This document shows positions 10,101-20,210 of a stretch of DNA of 53,740 nt, in pieces; the first letter of the stretch is position 1, and every line of letters starts with the position of its first letter. Source of the stretch: Planctomycetaceae bacterium (GTDB lineage Bacteria; Planctomycetota; Planctomycetia; Planctomycetales; Planctomycetaceae); contig JAKFVC010000161.1 of NCBI GenBank assembly GCA_021732415.1, positions 1 through 53,740 on the forward strand. Direction: 5' to 3'. A program made the position numbers and the translations under genes. The notes under the pieces were generated by a model. The model ran no database searches. It saw only the letters and a list, made by a program, of their open reading frames with translations, and was not told where the DNA came from.

Positions 10101-13100
10101 TGATCGACAGCAACTGGTTCCACGATGTCGGAATCTTCGACTTTGGATATGGCGTAACGCTCCGTAACAATTTCTACGCTGATATCACGAACAACCTGAT
10201 GACGAAGACGCATCTGGGCATACATACAAACAATATGTCTGCGGCAGGTGGCCCTGCGGCCTGGAACGTCACGGGGAATGAGTTTCACACCTATGCGGGC
10301 GGCATCTGGGACAACCAGCAATATAGCTCGGCGACCCCGATGACGATCGACAACGATCAGTTCTTCGCGGAAGCGGGTGCCCTGACCAACAACTTCGGTA
10401 TCCAATTGGTCGGTTTGCAGACTAACGGTGGTGTGAAGATCACTAATACGACCATTACCGGCACTGACTACGGGATCATTGCCTGGGCCGATTCACCGAC
10501 CAACACGGTGACTCTGGGCAGCACGGTGTCGATCGTCAATACGAAGGTCGGCGTCTATGCGACCAATAACCTGGCGTTCAATGCGGTTGGTACCACAGTG
10601 TTTGGAGTTACTGGCGGCCCGACCAACCTGATTCTGGACGGTGTGAGTATCACTGGCTCCACGCAGCAGGCCGTCAGCGTGTTTGGTCAAACGAGTGGCG
10701 GTGCGGTGAATGTGACTGTGCAAAGTGACACGGAACTCAGCGGTTCCGCGAGTGCGACCGACACCGGTATTCTGGTGAGCGGCTCCAAGGCGACCGCGAC
10801 GATCCAGAACAACGATGCCTCGATTCACGGGTTCAATATTGGAATCGATGTGGATGCGGGTGCGGCCACCATCACGAACAATCACATTTACGATAACACG
10901 ACCGGCATCCGGTTTACCAGCGGCGGCAACGGCAGCGTCACGGCGAACAACTTTGACGGCCTTGTTGATAACGGGACCGATCTGCGGCTGGATGCCACTG
11001 CGGGAACGGTGGCGATTGGGGCCGGCAACATCTTCGCCGGGGACTCGCTGTTTATCGACAATCGCACCGGCCAGGCTTACGACCTGACCGCCTACACTTC
11101 GACCAACTGGGAAGGTCTGATTGATCCGTTCCTGATTGAAGACAAGATCGTCCATGCTCCCGACACGGGTACGACCGGTCTGATTCGAGTCATCGCTGGG
11201 CATGTGTATGTGACCTCGCCGGGGACTGGTCCGACCGACGAATCCATTCAAGCGGCCATTAATGCCGCATCTTCCGGTGACACGATCAACGTTGCGTCGG
11301 GCACGTTTGTTGGCAACCTGATCGTGGACAAATCTCTTAACCTGGTCGGGCCGAATGCGGCCATCGATCCCAATACGGGGACGCGTGCTGGCGAAGCCAT
11401 CCTGTTGCCGGGTGTGACCGAAACATCAGTTCAACTTTCAACATCAGGTGTGATCGTTCGCGTGGGAACTGGCGCGGGGCATGTCGATGTCACCGTGAGC
11501 GGCTTCACCATTGATGGGCATAATGGCGCGCTGTCCGGCGGACGGACCCTGAATGGTGTGGAAGTTAACACGGGTGCCGGTATCGCCAACAGTATCGGCT
11601 CGTTCGATACCAATCCGGGTGGCTATGATGCCACCCTGAATGTGCAGAACAACATCATTCAGAACCTGGAACGGTACGGTGTGCTGGTTGATGGAGTGAA
11701 TAGCCCCGGCTTTGCAGCTGCGGGCAACGATATCAGCCACAATAAGATCGACAACTTGCCCTCCGGCAATAACTTCGGCGGGGATCGAGGCCGCGCCATG
11801 GCGTTTGAAGTGAACGTCTACGGGACGGTCTCCTACAACGTCGTGACACGAGTCAACGTCGGCTGGCAGGATGACAATTACACGGTGGCCTCACCGGGTG
11901 CCGGGACGCTGGTCGATCACAACACGATCTCGACCTACCACCGCGGCGTTTTCCACAATCTGGCGTACGCGGCGGCGTCCGACATCACGATCTCCAACAA
12001 TACGATTTCCGTTGAAACCAGCGGAGATTTCCCGGCCACGACGACGAACTTTGGTATCGAGCTGGCATCCATCGGTGGGACCGTGGGTGGCTCGGTCACG
12101 GACAATACGATCTCGGGAATGGTCTATGGAATCCTGCTCTGGGGCACCACAACGACTGGCGCTGTGAACGTGTCCGGTGGAACTCTGACTGGTAATCAGT
12201 ACGGAATTCTGGTGACCAACCAAGACCCGCAGTTCGGTCCCGCCCCTTCCAGCCAGGGTACGATCAGTGACGTCACGATTGTGAACTCGACCGTGGCCGG
12301 CATCGCCATTGATAGTTCGGCGAATTCCGGCCCTGTCGCCCTGTCGATTGGCAGCGGCAACAGCGTGACTGGCGGCCCGGTGGGCTTGCTGGTCAACGGC
12401 CCGGATACCGAGATCGTCGGCGATACTCTGAGCGATCTCGAGCTGTCTGGCCAGAGCGGCAACTACATTACGTTGGAAGATGGGGCGCTCGACAACGAGA
12501 CCATCAATGCCACTGGTGTCAAGTTTAACGGTGTGCTGCCGGCGGACATGAGTATTGCTCAGAAGTTCGCCACTGAAGCCAAGATCCAGGATCAGTATGA
12601 CGATGCGACACTCGGTCTGATTCAGCTTACGGCCGGGGCTTACTATGTCACTCCAGCCACTTCTCCGACCGCGACGGACAACGACTACACGCGGTTGGCG
12701 AACATCATGAATGTCATTGCCGATGGCGACACCGTGGTGCTGAATGGCACGTTTGACTGGTCGGAACCCAATGCCGCCGCGAGCTGGGCCAAGGGTAACG
12801 ATGGAGTCGCCGGCGGCTTCGATGACTACAGCCTGTATGTTCCAAACAATGTCGATGATGTGACCTGGACGTCCGCGTCGCTGGGTGCGGCTCGCATTCA
12901 AGGCCCGGGCGATCTGGCGGCGGCCAATCTGGAAGGTGTGTTCGTCTTCGATGGGACCGATAGTCATGGCTGGACGATCTCGAATCTGGAGATCTTCGAC
13001 TTCGACTTGTCGATCGGTATGTTCTTCGGTGGCGGACCCGACGAGTACGCCGGCACAACCATTACGAACAACCATATCCGGGTTCCTGCCGACTTGAATA

Positions 13101-16100
13101 CGACAGTCGCACCGGACGATGTGAACCAGAATATCGCGATTCACTACTCATTCGGTACCGACCAGACCATCTCGAACAACATCATTGATATCGATGGTTC
13201 GGGGGTGAGCGATGGAGCCAACTTATCCAGTTCAGTCGCCATGCAATCGAACTCGGGTGGAGCGACCTCCTATGATGGCTTGCTGATCGACAACAACACC
13301 GTCAATGTGACGGGCACACTGAACGCACAGCAGGCGTCGTTCCGGGGTATCTGGGAAAACGGCAACTCGAGCCTCAGCGATATCACGGTCAGCAACAATC
13401 ACTTCAACAATCTGACTGGCTCCAATGGGGCCACGAACCTGATGCGAGCGTTCATCATTACGTCGCATTCCAGTTCGGGCACAACGGTACTCTACAGCGA
13501 TAACACCGTCAGCCGCGCGAACGTGGGCTTCCAATGGCTGAGTGGTGGCAATTTTGCCGGCAACGAGGCCGTGCTGTTGAACAACAACACGACGACCGGC
13601 ACTCAAACCAGCGTCCAGATTCAATCGAATGGATCTGCCGTCTTGACTGGCAACACATTTGATGGCATCGGCGGGACCAGCATCGGCGTGGATATTGCCG
13701 CTGGCTCATTGGGCACCGTGAATCAGAATGACATTTCGGGCACGAGCATCGGTGTCAACAATAGCGGTACATTGAGTGCCGCAAGCCAGAACTACATCCA
13801 CGATAATATCGGTGACGGGATTCGGTTGAATGTTGGTACCACATTTGTCGGTCCGATTTTTAACAACGATTTGTCTGGCAACTCAGGCTTTGCGATCAAC
13901 AACTTGACCGGGGGCGCGGTCAACGCGTCGGGTAATTACTACTTCTTCACCACGCAGGCAACAGTCGCCGCGAAGATTAACGGTATCGTCGACTACTCTC
14001 CGTGGCTGAATTTCAGCACAGACACGGAGCCGTTGTCGGCCGGTTTCCAGGGTGACTTCTCGTCGCTGAGCGTTTCTCAAAGCTCGCCGCAGCTCGGCGC
14101 GACCGGATTGATCCAGGAAGCCGTGAACCTGCTCGCCAATGGCGCGTTGACGGGCACCGCCCGAACGATCAAGGTTGATGGCGGAATCTACCTCGACGCG
14201 GCGAATCTGAATGTGCCGCTGACGATGGTTCTGGGCGGCAATGTCCGAGTTCCCGGTCTCGACAGCATTGTCGGCACGATTATTGACTTGCAATCCAATA
14301 CATTGACTCTGGGCGCGGGCAATGTTGACAACACATTGGCTGGGAACATTCAAGGGAGCGGTGGTCTGGTCAAACAGGGGTCGGCGATCCTGACGTTGAC
14401 CGGCACTGATACCTACACGGGAACCACTGCCGTCAACACCGGGACATTGCAGGTCGATGGTTCGACGACCTCGCCCACGTCGGTGTTTGGTACCTTGACT
14501 GGCTCCGGAACGATTGCGGCGGCCGTTTCGATTGAAAATGGCGGCGGCACGGTTTCTCCAGGAGGCAGCGGTACCGCCGTTCTCCATACTGGAGCATTGA
14601 CCGTCAGCATCGGGGCGACGTTTACCGCTCAAGTGAATGGGCGGATTGCCGGCACTCAGGCGGATCAGATTGCCACGACCGGTGTGGTGGATATCACCAA
14701 TGCGACCCTGGACGTGTCCGGCACCATTACCAGCCTGATCGGTCAGGTCATCACGCTGATCGACAACGGCAGCGGTAGCGCGGTGGTCGGGGAATTCAAT
14801 GGACTGCCTGAGGGTTCGACGGTGAACATCAACGGTGTTGATTTCACCCTGTCGTACCACGGGGGGACGGGGAATAATGACGTCACCCTGACGGAACCGC
14901 CGCTGGTCGTCAGCATCGACGATGTCTCCGTGAGTGAATCTGCGGGGAATATGGTCTTCAATATCAGTCTCGACAAGCCGCTGGATATTGACTTCACCCT
15001 GGATGTGACCTTCCAGGACGGAACGGCCACGGGCGGCGGTACCGACTACACCAGCACGACCCAGCACATCTTGATTACGGCCGGTGCTACGAGTGCCCAA
15101 GTCACAGTGCCCGTCACCAATGATGGCATTGTGGAAGGGACCGAAGACTTCACCGTGCATCTGAGCACGGCGACTGATCTGGGCGGGCGCGGTATCGATT
15201 TCAGCGATGTCGGAGAGGGTACGATCACCGACGACGATTTGGCAACCGTCTCGATTGCCAAGACGTTTGATGGAGCAGAAGGTGTAGTGCCCGTAAATGG
15301 GCAATTCACGGTCAGCCTCACCGCGGTCAGCTCGACCGACACCATCGTCACTTACGATATCAGCGGGACGGCCACGCCGGGTGCCGGGAACGACTACTCG
15401 GCTTTGAGCGGGTCAGTCACGATTCCCGCAGGACAGCTCAATGCAGTCATCAACGTGCCGGTTCTGAACGACACCATCGTGGAGGGAACTGAATCGGTCA
15501 TCGTCACTTTGACCGGATTCGGAGCACACGATCCCCAAATCACGTTGAGTGCCGCCACTTCTGACACAGTGAACCTCACGGACGATGACACCAATACGCT
15601 GCAGATCAACAGTCCCACGGTGACCGAAGGCGATGCGGGAACGAAAACGCTGACGTTTATCGTGACTTCGCCGACTGCGGTGGCTGGCGGCTTCACGGTC
15701 GCCTTCAATGTCGCGAACGTGAACACCAACGGCAGCGACTACACTGTCGTCACCAGCAGCCCGCTGTCGTTCACTGGAACGGCGGGTGAAACGCACTCGA
15801 TCACGATTAATGTGAATGGCGACACGATCGTTGAAGGGGACGAGACGCTCTCGGTCACTTTAAGTACCGTGACGCCGGTGGCCCCGGTTCCGGCCAGCAG
15901 CATTGTCACAGGTGCCGTGGGAACGGGCACGATTACGAACGACGATTCCAATACGCTGACGATCAGCAGCCCCATCATGGCTGAGGGGAATGCCGGGATG
16001 ACCACGATGACCTTTACGGTGACTTCGCCGACTGCGGTCCAAGGTGGATTTACGGTGGCCTTCAATGTGGCCAACGTCAGTACGGATGGAGCGGATTTTA

Positions 16101-19100
16101 CCGTCGTCACCAGCAGCCCGCTGACCTTCACAGGTGCGGCCGGCGAGACGCAAACGATCATCGTGAATGTCAACGGCGATACGATTGTGGAAGGGGACGA
16201 GACCTTCAGTGTGACCTTGGACACGGTCACTCCCGTCGCTCCGGTCCAGGCCGCGAGTATCGTCACGGGGGCCGTCGGCACCGGGACGATCACGAACGAT
16301 GACTCGGACACGCTGACTATCGACAGTCCCATCATCACCGAAGGCGATGCTGGAACGACCACCATGACGTTCACGGTCACTTCGCCGAATGCGGTGGCGG
16401 GTGGCTTTACGGTCGCCTTCAACGTCGCCAATGGCACTGCGAGTGCTTCCGATTATACGCTCGTCACCAGTAGTCCGTTGACGTTCTTGGGGAATGCCGG
16501 TGAAACCCAGTCCATTACCATCAATGTGACTGGTGATTTGATTGTCGAAGCGAACGAGACGTTGACCGTGACCTTGGGAACGGTTACTCCAGTCACACCT
16601 GTCGCGGCCGCCAGCATTGTGACGAGTGCGATCGGGACCGGTACCATCACCGATAATGATTCAGCGACCGTTTCGGTCGCGAAGATCACCGACGGTGCCG
16701 AGACCAACACGCCGACCAACGGCAAGTTTACGGTCACGCAGTCGGCGGTCAGCAGTACCGACACGATCGTCAGCTACTCGATCACGGGCACGGCAGCAGC
16801 CGGCAGCGATTATACGTCGCTCTCCGGAACTGTGACGATTCCCGCCGGTCAGACTTCTGCCGATATCAACGTTGCCGTCCTGACCGACAACATCGTCGAG
16901 GCGACCGAGACTGTCATCGTGACTCTCACGGGAATCAGCGCTGGTGACCCGCAGATTACGGTGAATGCGACTCCGGCTACCGTGAATATCACCGACAACG
17001 ACACCGCGACGTTCACCATCGACAATGTGACGGTGAATGAAGCGGCGGGGACCATGGTCTTCACTCTGGCGACCGACAAGGCCCTCGACATCGATGTCAT
17101 CATCAACGTGACATTTAGTGGAGGCACGGCGACGGGTGGCGGGACCGACTACGTGAGCACCACGCAGTCGATCACCTTCCTGGCGGGCCAGCTCAGCAAG
17201 CAAGTCAGTGTCGCCATCACGGACGACAACATTGTTGAAGCGACCGAAACGTTCGGTGCGACGCTCAGTACCAATGCAGTGTTGGGTGGCCGCAGCGTCA
17301 ATCTCAGTGATACCGGCACGGGAACCATCACCGACAACGACACGGCGAACTTCACGATCAACAACGTGACGGTCGGTGAAGGAGCGGGGACGCTGGTCTT
17401 CGATCTGGTGACCGACAAGGCTCTGGATATCGATGTGACCATCACCGTCACGTTTGCCGATGTCACGGCCACCGGTGGTGGTACAGACTACACCAGTACG
17501 ACTCAACAGATTACCTTCCTGGCCGGTCAGCTGAGCAAGCAGGTCAGTGTCGCGATCAGCAACGATAGCCTGGTGGAAGGGACCGAATCCTTCACCGCGG
17601 CACTCAGCTCCACAACGCCGCTGGGTGGTCGAGTGATCAACGTCGCCGACACCGGCACGGGAACGATCACCGACGATGACACAGCGACGGTGACGATTGC
17701 CAAGATCACCGACGGGACCGAAACGCCGACCAATGGCAAGTTCACGGTGACCCAGTCCGCGGTCAGCACGACCGACACGATCGTGACCTACTCCATCACG
17801 GGAACGGCGACCGCCGGCAGCGATTACACGACGCTGACGGGAACCGTAACGATTCCCGCCGGCCAGACAACCGTTGACATCAATGTTGCCGTGCTGACCG
17901 ACAACGTCGTTGAAGCGACCGAGACGGTCATTGTGACTCTTACGGGGATCAGCTCGGGTGATCCGCAGATCTCTGCGGATGCCACGCCTGCCACTGTGAA
18001 TATCACCGACAACGACACCGCCACATTCACCATCGACAGTGTCACGGTGAATGAAGCGGACGGAACGCTGGTCTTCACTCTCACCACCGACAAGGTGCTG
18101 GATACCGATGTCACGATCGACGTGACGTTCGGCAGCGGCACCGCAACGGGTGGCGGAACGGACTATGCCAGCACGACGCAGTCGATCACCTTCCTCGCTG
18201 GTCAATCCAGCAAGCAGGTGAGTGTCGCCATCACCAACGACAACATTGTCGAAGGGACCGAAACGTTTGCCGCCTCACTGAGCACCGCGACGCCGTTGAA
18301 TGGCCGCAGTGTCAACTTGAGCGATACCGGAACCGGGACCATCACCGACAACGACACCGCCACCTTCGCGATCAACAATGTCACGGTTGGCGAAGGGGAC
18401 GGGACGCTGGTCTTCGATCTGGTCACCGACAAGGCGTTGGATATCGACGTGACGATTAACGTCACGTTTACCGATGTTTCAGCGACTGGCGGCGGAACCG
18501 ATTACACCAGTACGACTCAGCAGATCACGTTCCTGGCCGGCCAGACTTCGAAGCAAGTATCGGTCGTCATCAACGACGATAATCTTCTGGAAGGGACCGA
18601 AACCTTCACTGCGGCACTCAGTTCGACAACGCCGCTGGGTGGCCGAGTGATTGATGTCTCCGATACCGGCACGGGAACGATCACCGACAACGACACGGCG
18701 ACGGTTTCCATCGCCAAGGTCACTGACGGAACGGAATCCAATTCGCCGACGAATGGCAAGTTCTCCGTCACGCTGAGTGCCCCCAGTTCCACTGATACTG
18801 TGGTGAATTACACCGTCACGGGGACAGCGACCTCCGGGACTGATTACACGGCACTGACGGGATCGGTCACGATTCCCGCCGGCCAGACGACGGCCGATAT
18901 CGATGTGGCGGTTCTCAATGACGGGGACGTCGAAGATCTCGAAACCGTCATCGTGACGCTGGATGGCCTCGGGGCTCACGATTCCGACATCACGCTGGAT
19001 GCGAACCCGACAGCGACGGTCAGCATCTCTGACGACGATCAACTGGTCATCACCAGTGTGCCGTCGGCGAGTGTCCCCGAAAACACGCTGACTTCGACAG

Positions 19101-20137
19101 TGGTTCTCAATGTGGATGCGGATCCGGTTGCGGGCCACTCGCTGACCTACAGCTTGTCGGGTCCCGATGCGGCACGGTTCAACATCAATCCGGTCACGGG
19201 CGAAATCACTTTCGTCAGCAGCCCGAACTTCGAAGCACCGGCTGATGCTGGAGCAGACAACGTTTACAACGTAACGGTGTCGGTCACGACGGATATCACT
19301 CCGACACGTACGACCTCGCAGGATCTGACCATTACGGTCACTCCGGTGAATGACGTGATCCCCGTGTTCAACAATGCCTCACCGACGTTCTTGATTCCCG
19401 AGAATTCTCAGGTGGGAACTGTAGTGGGCACTGCCTCGGCAACGGATGGCGACCTGCCAGCCCAGTCCTTGACGTACTCGATCGTTAGCGGCAACGCGAG
19501 CGGCGCGTTTGCGATCAATCCCACCACGGGACAGATCACAGTGGCCGATGCGACTCCGCTGGACTTTGAGGTGACACCAAGTTTCAGCTTGCAGATTCGC
19601 GTCACCGACAACGGCAGTCCGACGCCACTGACGGCCGATGCGACGGTCGAGATCAATTTGGGCGACGTAGGGGAAGAGCCGACGATTACGCTGCCGAGTA
19701 CCCCGGCGACGTACACTCTCCACTCCGATCCGTTGGTCGTGGCCCCGTCGGCGACCTTCGACCTGAATGGAATTACCAATCCGAACTTCTCCGGTGCGAA
19801 GTTGACCGTCTCGATTACTGCCGGCCGCGATAAGAAAGATCGCCTGGCAATCATCAAGAAGGGTGCTGACGCCAATGACATCCATCTCAAGGGCAAAAAG
19901 GTGCTGGCCGGTGACGTTCAAATTGGAACGGTGGCGGGTGGCAAGGGCAACAAAACTCCGAACCTGGTTGTGACTCTCAACAGCAGCGCCACTCAGGCCA
20001 TTGTGGAGCGTCTGATGGAACGCGTGACCTTCCAGGCCAAGGGCGGTTCGGGAATCACTCGTACTGTCAGCATGCTGGTCACCAATGTCAGCGGGGTCAA
20101 CAGCACGATCGGGACCCGCAACATCAATGTGAACTAA
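7115..20137 (+). CDS. Giant secreted beta-helix / Calx-beta / cadherin-like protein
   Basis: The 4,340-residue protein is probably a cell-surface or matrix adhesin. The N terminus is short and basic, ending in LEDRCLLS at residues 36-43, a motif common at the start of large exported planctomycete proteins. Residues about 45-2330 form right-handed parallel beta-helix modules starting near 45, 450, 862, 1372 and 1850. The modules at 450 and 1850 (DNDFTRL / DNDYTRL) resemble each other, as do those at 862 and 1372 (NVSAGTY / NVASGTF). A beta-strand repeat like those of autotransporter passengers lies near 2400-2450 (LTLTGTDTYTGTTAVNTGTL). Twelve Calx-beta domains span about 2595-3975, many ending GTGTITDNDT. 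Two cadherin-like domains follow (about 3976-4190), then a 150-residue C-terminal domain containing a Lys-rich stretch. No PEP-CTERM, dockerin or LPXTG signal is seen. The Asp-rich Calx-beta and cadherin loops suggest Ca2+ binding (inference). ATG 7115 has a weak upstream gagacga. Confidence 0.92.
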   Translation: MLLTSWLSAFKTLGSWNRPVRRARKVNLASGLMEHLEDRCLLSSFYVALSGDDANDGSAGTPYRTVQKAIDAAAAANDGDDFVKVAAGTYNTLADIGWTVADSTNITNLSITGGWDPTFSTSTPLSTIWAPGAYLNAPTTGSQGDINLIDANTTIDNFYFAFDGDGVGGTGGTRISGGLVVQNTGITISNNAIEVGSKAAAPTSPRSTGIQTSGADTSNLLISGNTFTAEGVIQAQGIFLNPGVGTNTQITGNTFSGSRFAGVVTIKERGDVAVTNNVFTSVTGFQTIDVRTANSATPITNLSITGNTLDGGGTGLGIHIGDGTGTQAITGFVISNNVITNHGATGYGIYIGPGTTQAGAISGTISFNSITEVGTGINLTTLGAGSDTIDASRNWWGDVSGPTLAANAGGLGSKITGTPSIKFAPWLIYSPDTNPAVAGVQLPTTVTVTPGSDTSAADNDFTRLQNAIGAATTGQTIDIKGLYNWNSTNSGAAYLASLNTSALGDIRGLALPGGADNLTITSSDSSAHIIGQGDLLDGNYDSFLFNAGGTVAVNANLTVEKLNIDDFENAVAFDWDGAVGPINGTKIQNNQITIGGDNEGTQNIAFYFTAGTNQHITGNTVTFQADGALGTAGRSYGFQNDTIGGTAYDGLLIDSNTFQIAGTANGEIVTGVRENSHNDDNASDISITQNQFLGIQGVRDFDRGLMLTSQTTGLIVDGNIFTDVDDVFFARDAGGGTDPGDRFTFTNNVLTRVGGADGIFLRNVTTDATPTHVVVNWNINNTVDGFTSVRGLNELSVNAAATSRPLTGASDLNSVNAIGAKAAVYVDDNSVGAARFSDPDGIGTGVGPIAFGFNAFGTITAGIAAVDLGGTVNVSAGTYKENPTVNRAMTISGPNTGISGAGARGAEAHVITNSTSGFQNAVFTVTVNNVTVQGLEIDGNDPLVTNFTLTSGADTNASYAVLTTTNSVTGGLIVRDNIAENVFIGVRGDGPSQNNLIDSNWFHDVGIFDFGYGVTLRNNFYADITNNLMTKTHLGIHTNNMSAAGGPAAWNVTGNEFHTYAGGIWDNQQYSSATPMTIDNDQFFAEAGALTNNFGIQLVGLQTNGGVKITNTTITGTDYGIIAWADSPTNTVTLGSTVSIVNTKVGVYATNNLAFNAVGTTVFGVTGGPTNLILDGVSITGSTQQAVSVFGQTSGGAVNVTVQSDTELSGSASATDTGILVSGSKATATIQNNDASIHGFNIGIDVDAGAATITNNHIYDNTTGIRFTSGGNGSVTANNFDGLVDNGTDLRLDATAGTVAIGAGNIFAGDSLFIDNRTGQAYDLTAYTSTNWEGLIDPFLIEDKIVHAPDTGTTGLIRVIAGHVYVTSPGTGPTDESIQAAINAASSGDTINVASGTFVGNLIVDKSLNLVGPNAAIDPNTGTRAGEAILLPGVTETSVQLSTSGVIVRVGTGAGHVDVTVSGFTIDGHNGALSGGRTLNGVEVNTGAGIANSIGSFDTNPGGYDATLNVQNNIIQNLERYGVLVDGVNSPGFAAAGNDISHNKIDNLPSGNNFGGDRGRAMAFEVNVYGTVSYNVVTRVNVGWQDDNYTVASPGAGTLVDHNTISTYHRGVFHNLAYAAASDITISNNTISVETSGDFPATTTNFGIELASIGGTVGGSVTDNTISGMVYGILLWGTTTTGAVNVSGGTLTGNQYGILVTNQDPQFGPAPSSQGTISDVTIVNSTVAGIAIDSSANSGPVALSIGSGNSVTGGPVGLLVNGPDTEIVGDTLSDLELSGQSGNYITLEDGALDNETINATGVKFNGVLPADMSIAQKFATEAKIQDQYDDATLGLIQLTAGAYYVTPATSPTATDNDYTRLANIMNVIADGDTVVLNGTFDWSEPNAAASWAKGNDGVAGGFDDYSLYVPNNVDDVTWTSASLGAARIQGPGDLAAANLEGVFVFDGTDSHGWTISNLEIFDFDLSIGMFFGGGPDEYAGTTITNNHIRVPADLNTTVAPDDVNQNIAIHYSFGTDQTISNNIIDIDGSGVSDGANLSSSVAMQSNSGGATSYDGLLIDNNTVNVTGTLNAQQASFRGIWENGNSSLSDITVSNNHFNNLTGSNGATNLMRAFIITSHSSSGTTVLYSDNTVSRANVGFQWLSGGNFAGNEAVLLNNNTTTGTQTSVQIQSNGSAVLTGNTFDGIGGTSIGVDIAAGSLGTVNQNDISGTSIGVNNSGTLSAASQNYIHDNIGDGIRLNVGTTFVGPIFNNDLSGNSGFAINNLTGGAVNASGNYYFFTTQATVAAKINGIVDYSPWLNFSTDTEPLSAGFQGDFSSLSVSQSSPQLGATGLIQEAVNLLANGALTGTARTIKVDGGIYLDAANLNVPLTMVLGGNVRVPGLDSIVGTIIDLQSNTLTLGAGNVDNTLAGNIQGSGGLVKQGSAILTLTGTDTYTGTTAVNTGTLQVDGSTTSPTSVFGTLTGSGTIAAAVSIENGGGTVSPGGSGTAVLHTGALTVSIGATFTAQVNGRIAGTQADQIATTGVVDITNATLDVSGTITSLIGQVITLIDNGSGSAVVGEFNGLPEGSTVNINGVDFTLSYHGGTGNNDVTLTEPPLVVSIDDVSVSESAGNMVFNISLDKPLDIDFTLDVTFQDGTATGGGTDYTSTTQHILITAGATSAQVTVPVTNDGIVEGTEDFTVHLSTATDLGGRGIDFSDVGEGTITDDDLATVSIAKTFDGAEGVVPVNGQFTVSLTAVSSTDTIVTYDISGTATPGAGNDYSALSGSVTIPAGQLNAVINVPVLNDTIVEGTESVIVTLTGFGAHDPQITLSAATSDTVNLTDDDTNTLQINSPTVTEGDAGTKTLTFIVTSPTAVAGGFTVAFNVANVNTNGSDYTVVTSSPLSFTGTAGETHSITINVNGDTIVEGDETLSVTLSTVTPVAPVPASSIVTGAVGTGTITNDDSNTLTISSPIMAEGNAGMTTMTFTVTSPTAVQGGFTVAFNVANVSTDGADFTVVTSSPLTFTGAAGETQTIIVNVNGDTIVEGDETFSVTLDTVTPVAPVQAASIVTGAVGTGTITNDDSDTLTIDSPIITEGDAGTTTMTFTVTSPNAVAGGFTVAFNVANGTASASDYTLVTSSPLTFLGNAGETQSITINVTGDLIVEANETLTVTLGTVTPVTPVAAASIVTSAIGTGTITDNDSATVSVAKITDGAETNTPTNGKFTVTQSAVSSTDTIVSYSITGTAAAGSDYTSLSGTVTIPAGQTSADINVAVLTDNIVEATETVIVTLTGISAGDPQITVNATPATVNITDNDTATFTIDNVTVNEAAGTMVFTLATDKALDIDVIINVTFSGGTATGGGTDYVSTTQSITFLAGQLSKQVSVAITDDNIVEATETFGATLSTNAVLGGRSVNLSDTGTGTITDNDTANFTINNVTVGEGAGTLVFDLVTDKALDIDVTITVTFADVTATGGGTDYTSTTQQITFLAGQLSKQVSVAISNDSLVEGTESFTAALSSTTPLGGRVINVADTGTGTITDDDTATVTIAKITDGTETPTNGKFTVTQSAVSTTDTIVTYSITGTATAGSDYTTLTGTVTIPAGQTTVDINVAVLTDNVVEATETVIVTLTGISSGDPQISADATPATVNITDNDTATFTIDSVTVNEADGTLVFTLTTDKVLDTDVTIDVTFGSGTATGGGTDYASTTQSITFLAGQSSKQVSVAITNDNIVEGTETFAASLSTATPLNGRSVNLSDTGTGTITDNDTATFAINNVTVGEGDGTLVFDLVTDKALDIDVTINVTFTDVSATGGGTDYTSTTQQITFLAGQTSKQVSVVINDDNLLEGTETFTAALSSTTPLGGRVIDVSDTGTGTITDNDTATVSIAKVTDGTESNSPTNGKFSVTLSAPSSTDTVVNYTVTGTATSGTDYTALTGSVTIPAGQTTADIDVAVLNDGDVEDLETVIVTLDGLGAHDSDITLDANPTATVSISDDDQLVITSVPSASVPENTLTSTVVLNVDADPVAGHSLTYSLSGPDAARFNINPVTGEITFVSSPNFEAPADAGADNVYNVTVSVTTDITPTRTTSQDLTITVTPVNDVIPVFNNASPTFLIPENSQVGTVVGTASATDGDLPAQSLTYSIVSGNASGAFAINPTTGQITVADATPLDFEVTPSFSLQIRVTDNGSPTPLTADATVEINLGDVGEEPTITLPSTPATYTLHSDPLVVAPSATFDLNGITNPNFSGAKLTVSITAGRDKKDRLAIIKKGADANDIHLKGKKVLAGDVQIGTVAGGKGNKTPNLVVTLNSSATQAIVERLMERVTFQAKGGSGITRTVSMLVTNVSGVNSTIGTRNINVN
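14896..19040 (+). repeat. Twelve tandem Calx-beta repeats inside the giant gene
   Basis: Twelve consecutive units of about 338-357 nt each encode one Calx-beta domain. Unit starts lie near 14896, 15241, 15597, 15953, 16310, 16664, 17003, 17341, 17684, 18021, 18361 and 18698. Three subtypes are visible: 'ATVSIAK' units, 'NVTVNE/NVTVGE' units with TATGGGTDY, and 'TLTIDSP' units with FTVAFNVAN. Three TLTIDSP-type units sit consecutively at 15597-16663. Confidence 0.85.
16664..18697 (+). repeat. Higher-order tandem duplication of a three-domain block
   Basis: The block ATVSVAKITDG - NVTVNEA - NVTVGEG starting at 16664 is repeated from 17684 (period 1,020 nt, 340 codons). The first unit type occurs again at 18698 (period 1,014 nt, consistent with a two-codon deletion in the ETPTNG loop). 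Similarity within the same position of the block is clearly higher than between positions, so the block was copied as a unit. Confidence 0.8.
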
Positions 20138-20167
20138 TCAGCCGAGTGAGATGCGGCGAGTAAATCG

Positions 20168-20210
20168 AGCCGGCCTGCGTGACTATGTGAGTCATGCAGG
20201 CCGGCTTTTT
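20168..20210 (+). terminator. Rho-independent terminator of the giant gene
   Basis: A perfect 11-bp stem (agccggcctgc / gcaggccggct) is extended by an inner tgact/agtca stem and followed by ttttt. It starts about 30 nt after the stop codon of the giant gene. Confidence 0.9.

Noticed and set aside
11891-13144. 417-codon antisense frame within the giant gene
   Set aside because: It is the complement of strongly patterned beta-helix coding sequence; the plus-strand protein explains the region fully.
16661-18205. 514-codon antisense frame across the Calx-beta repeats (and a similar 473-codon frame at 13883-15304)
   Set aside because: Open only because repeated codons avoid stops on the other strand; the Arg/Asp-rich product has no domain.
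14896-19040. Possible CRISPR or satellite array
   Set aside because: The repeats are in frame, about 340 nt long and encode Calx-beta domains; there are no short identical repeats with unique spacers.
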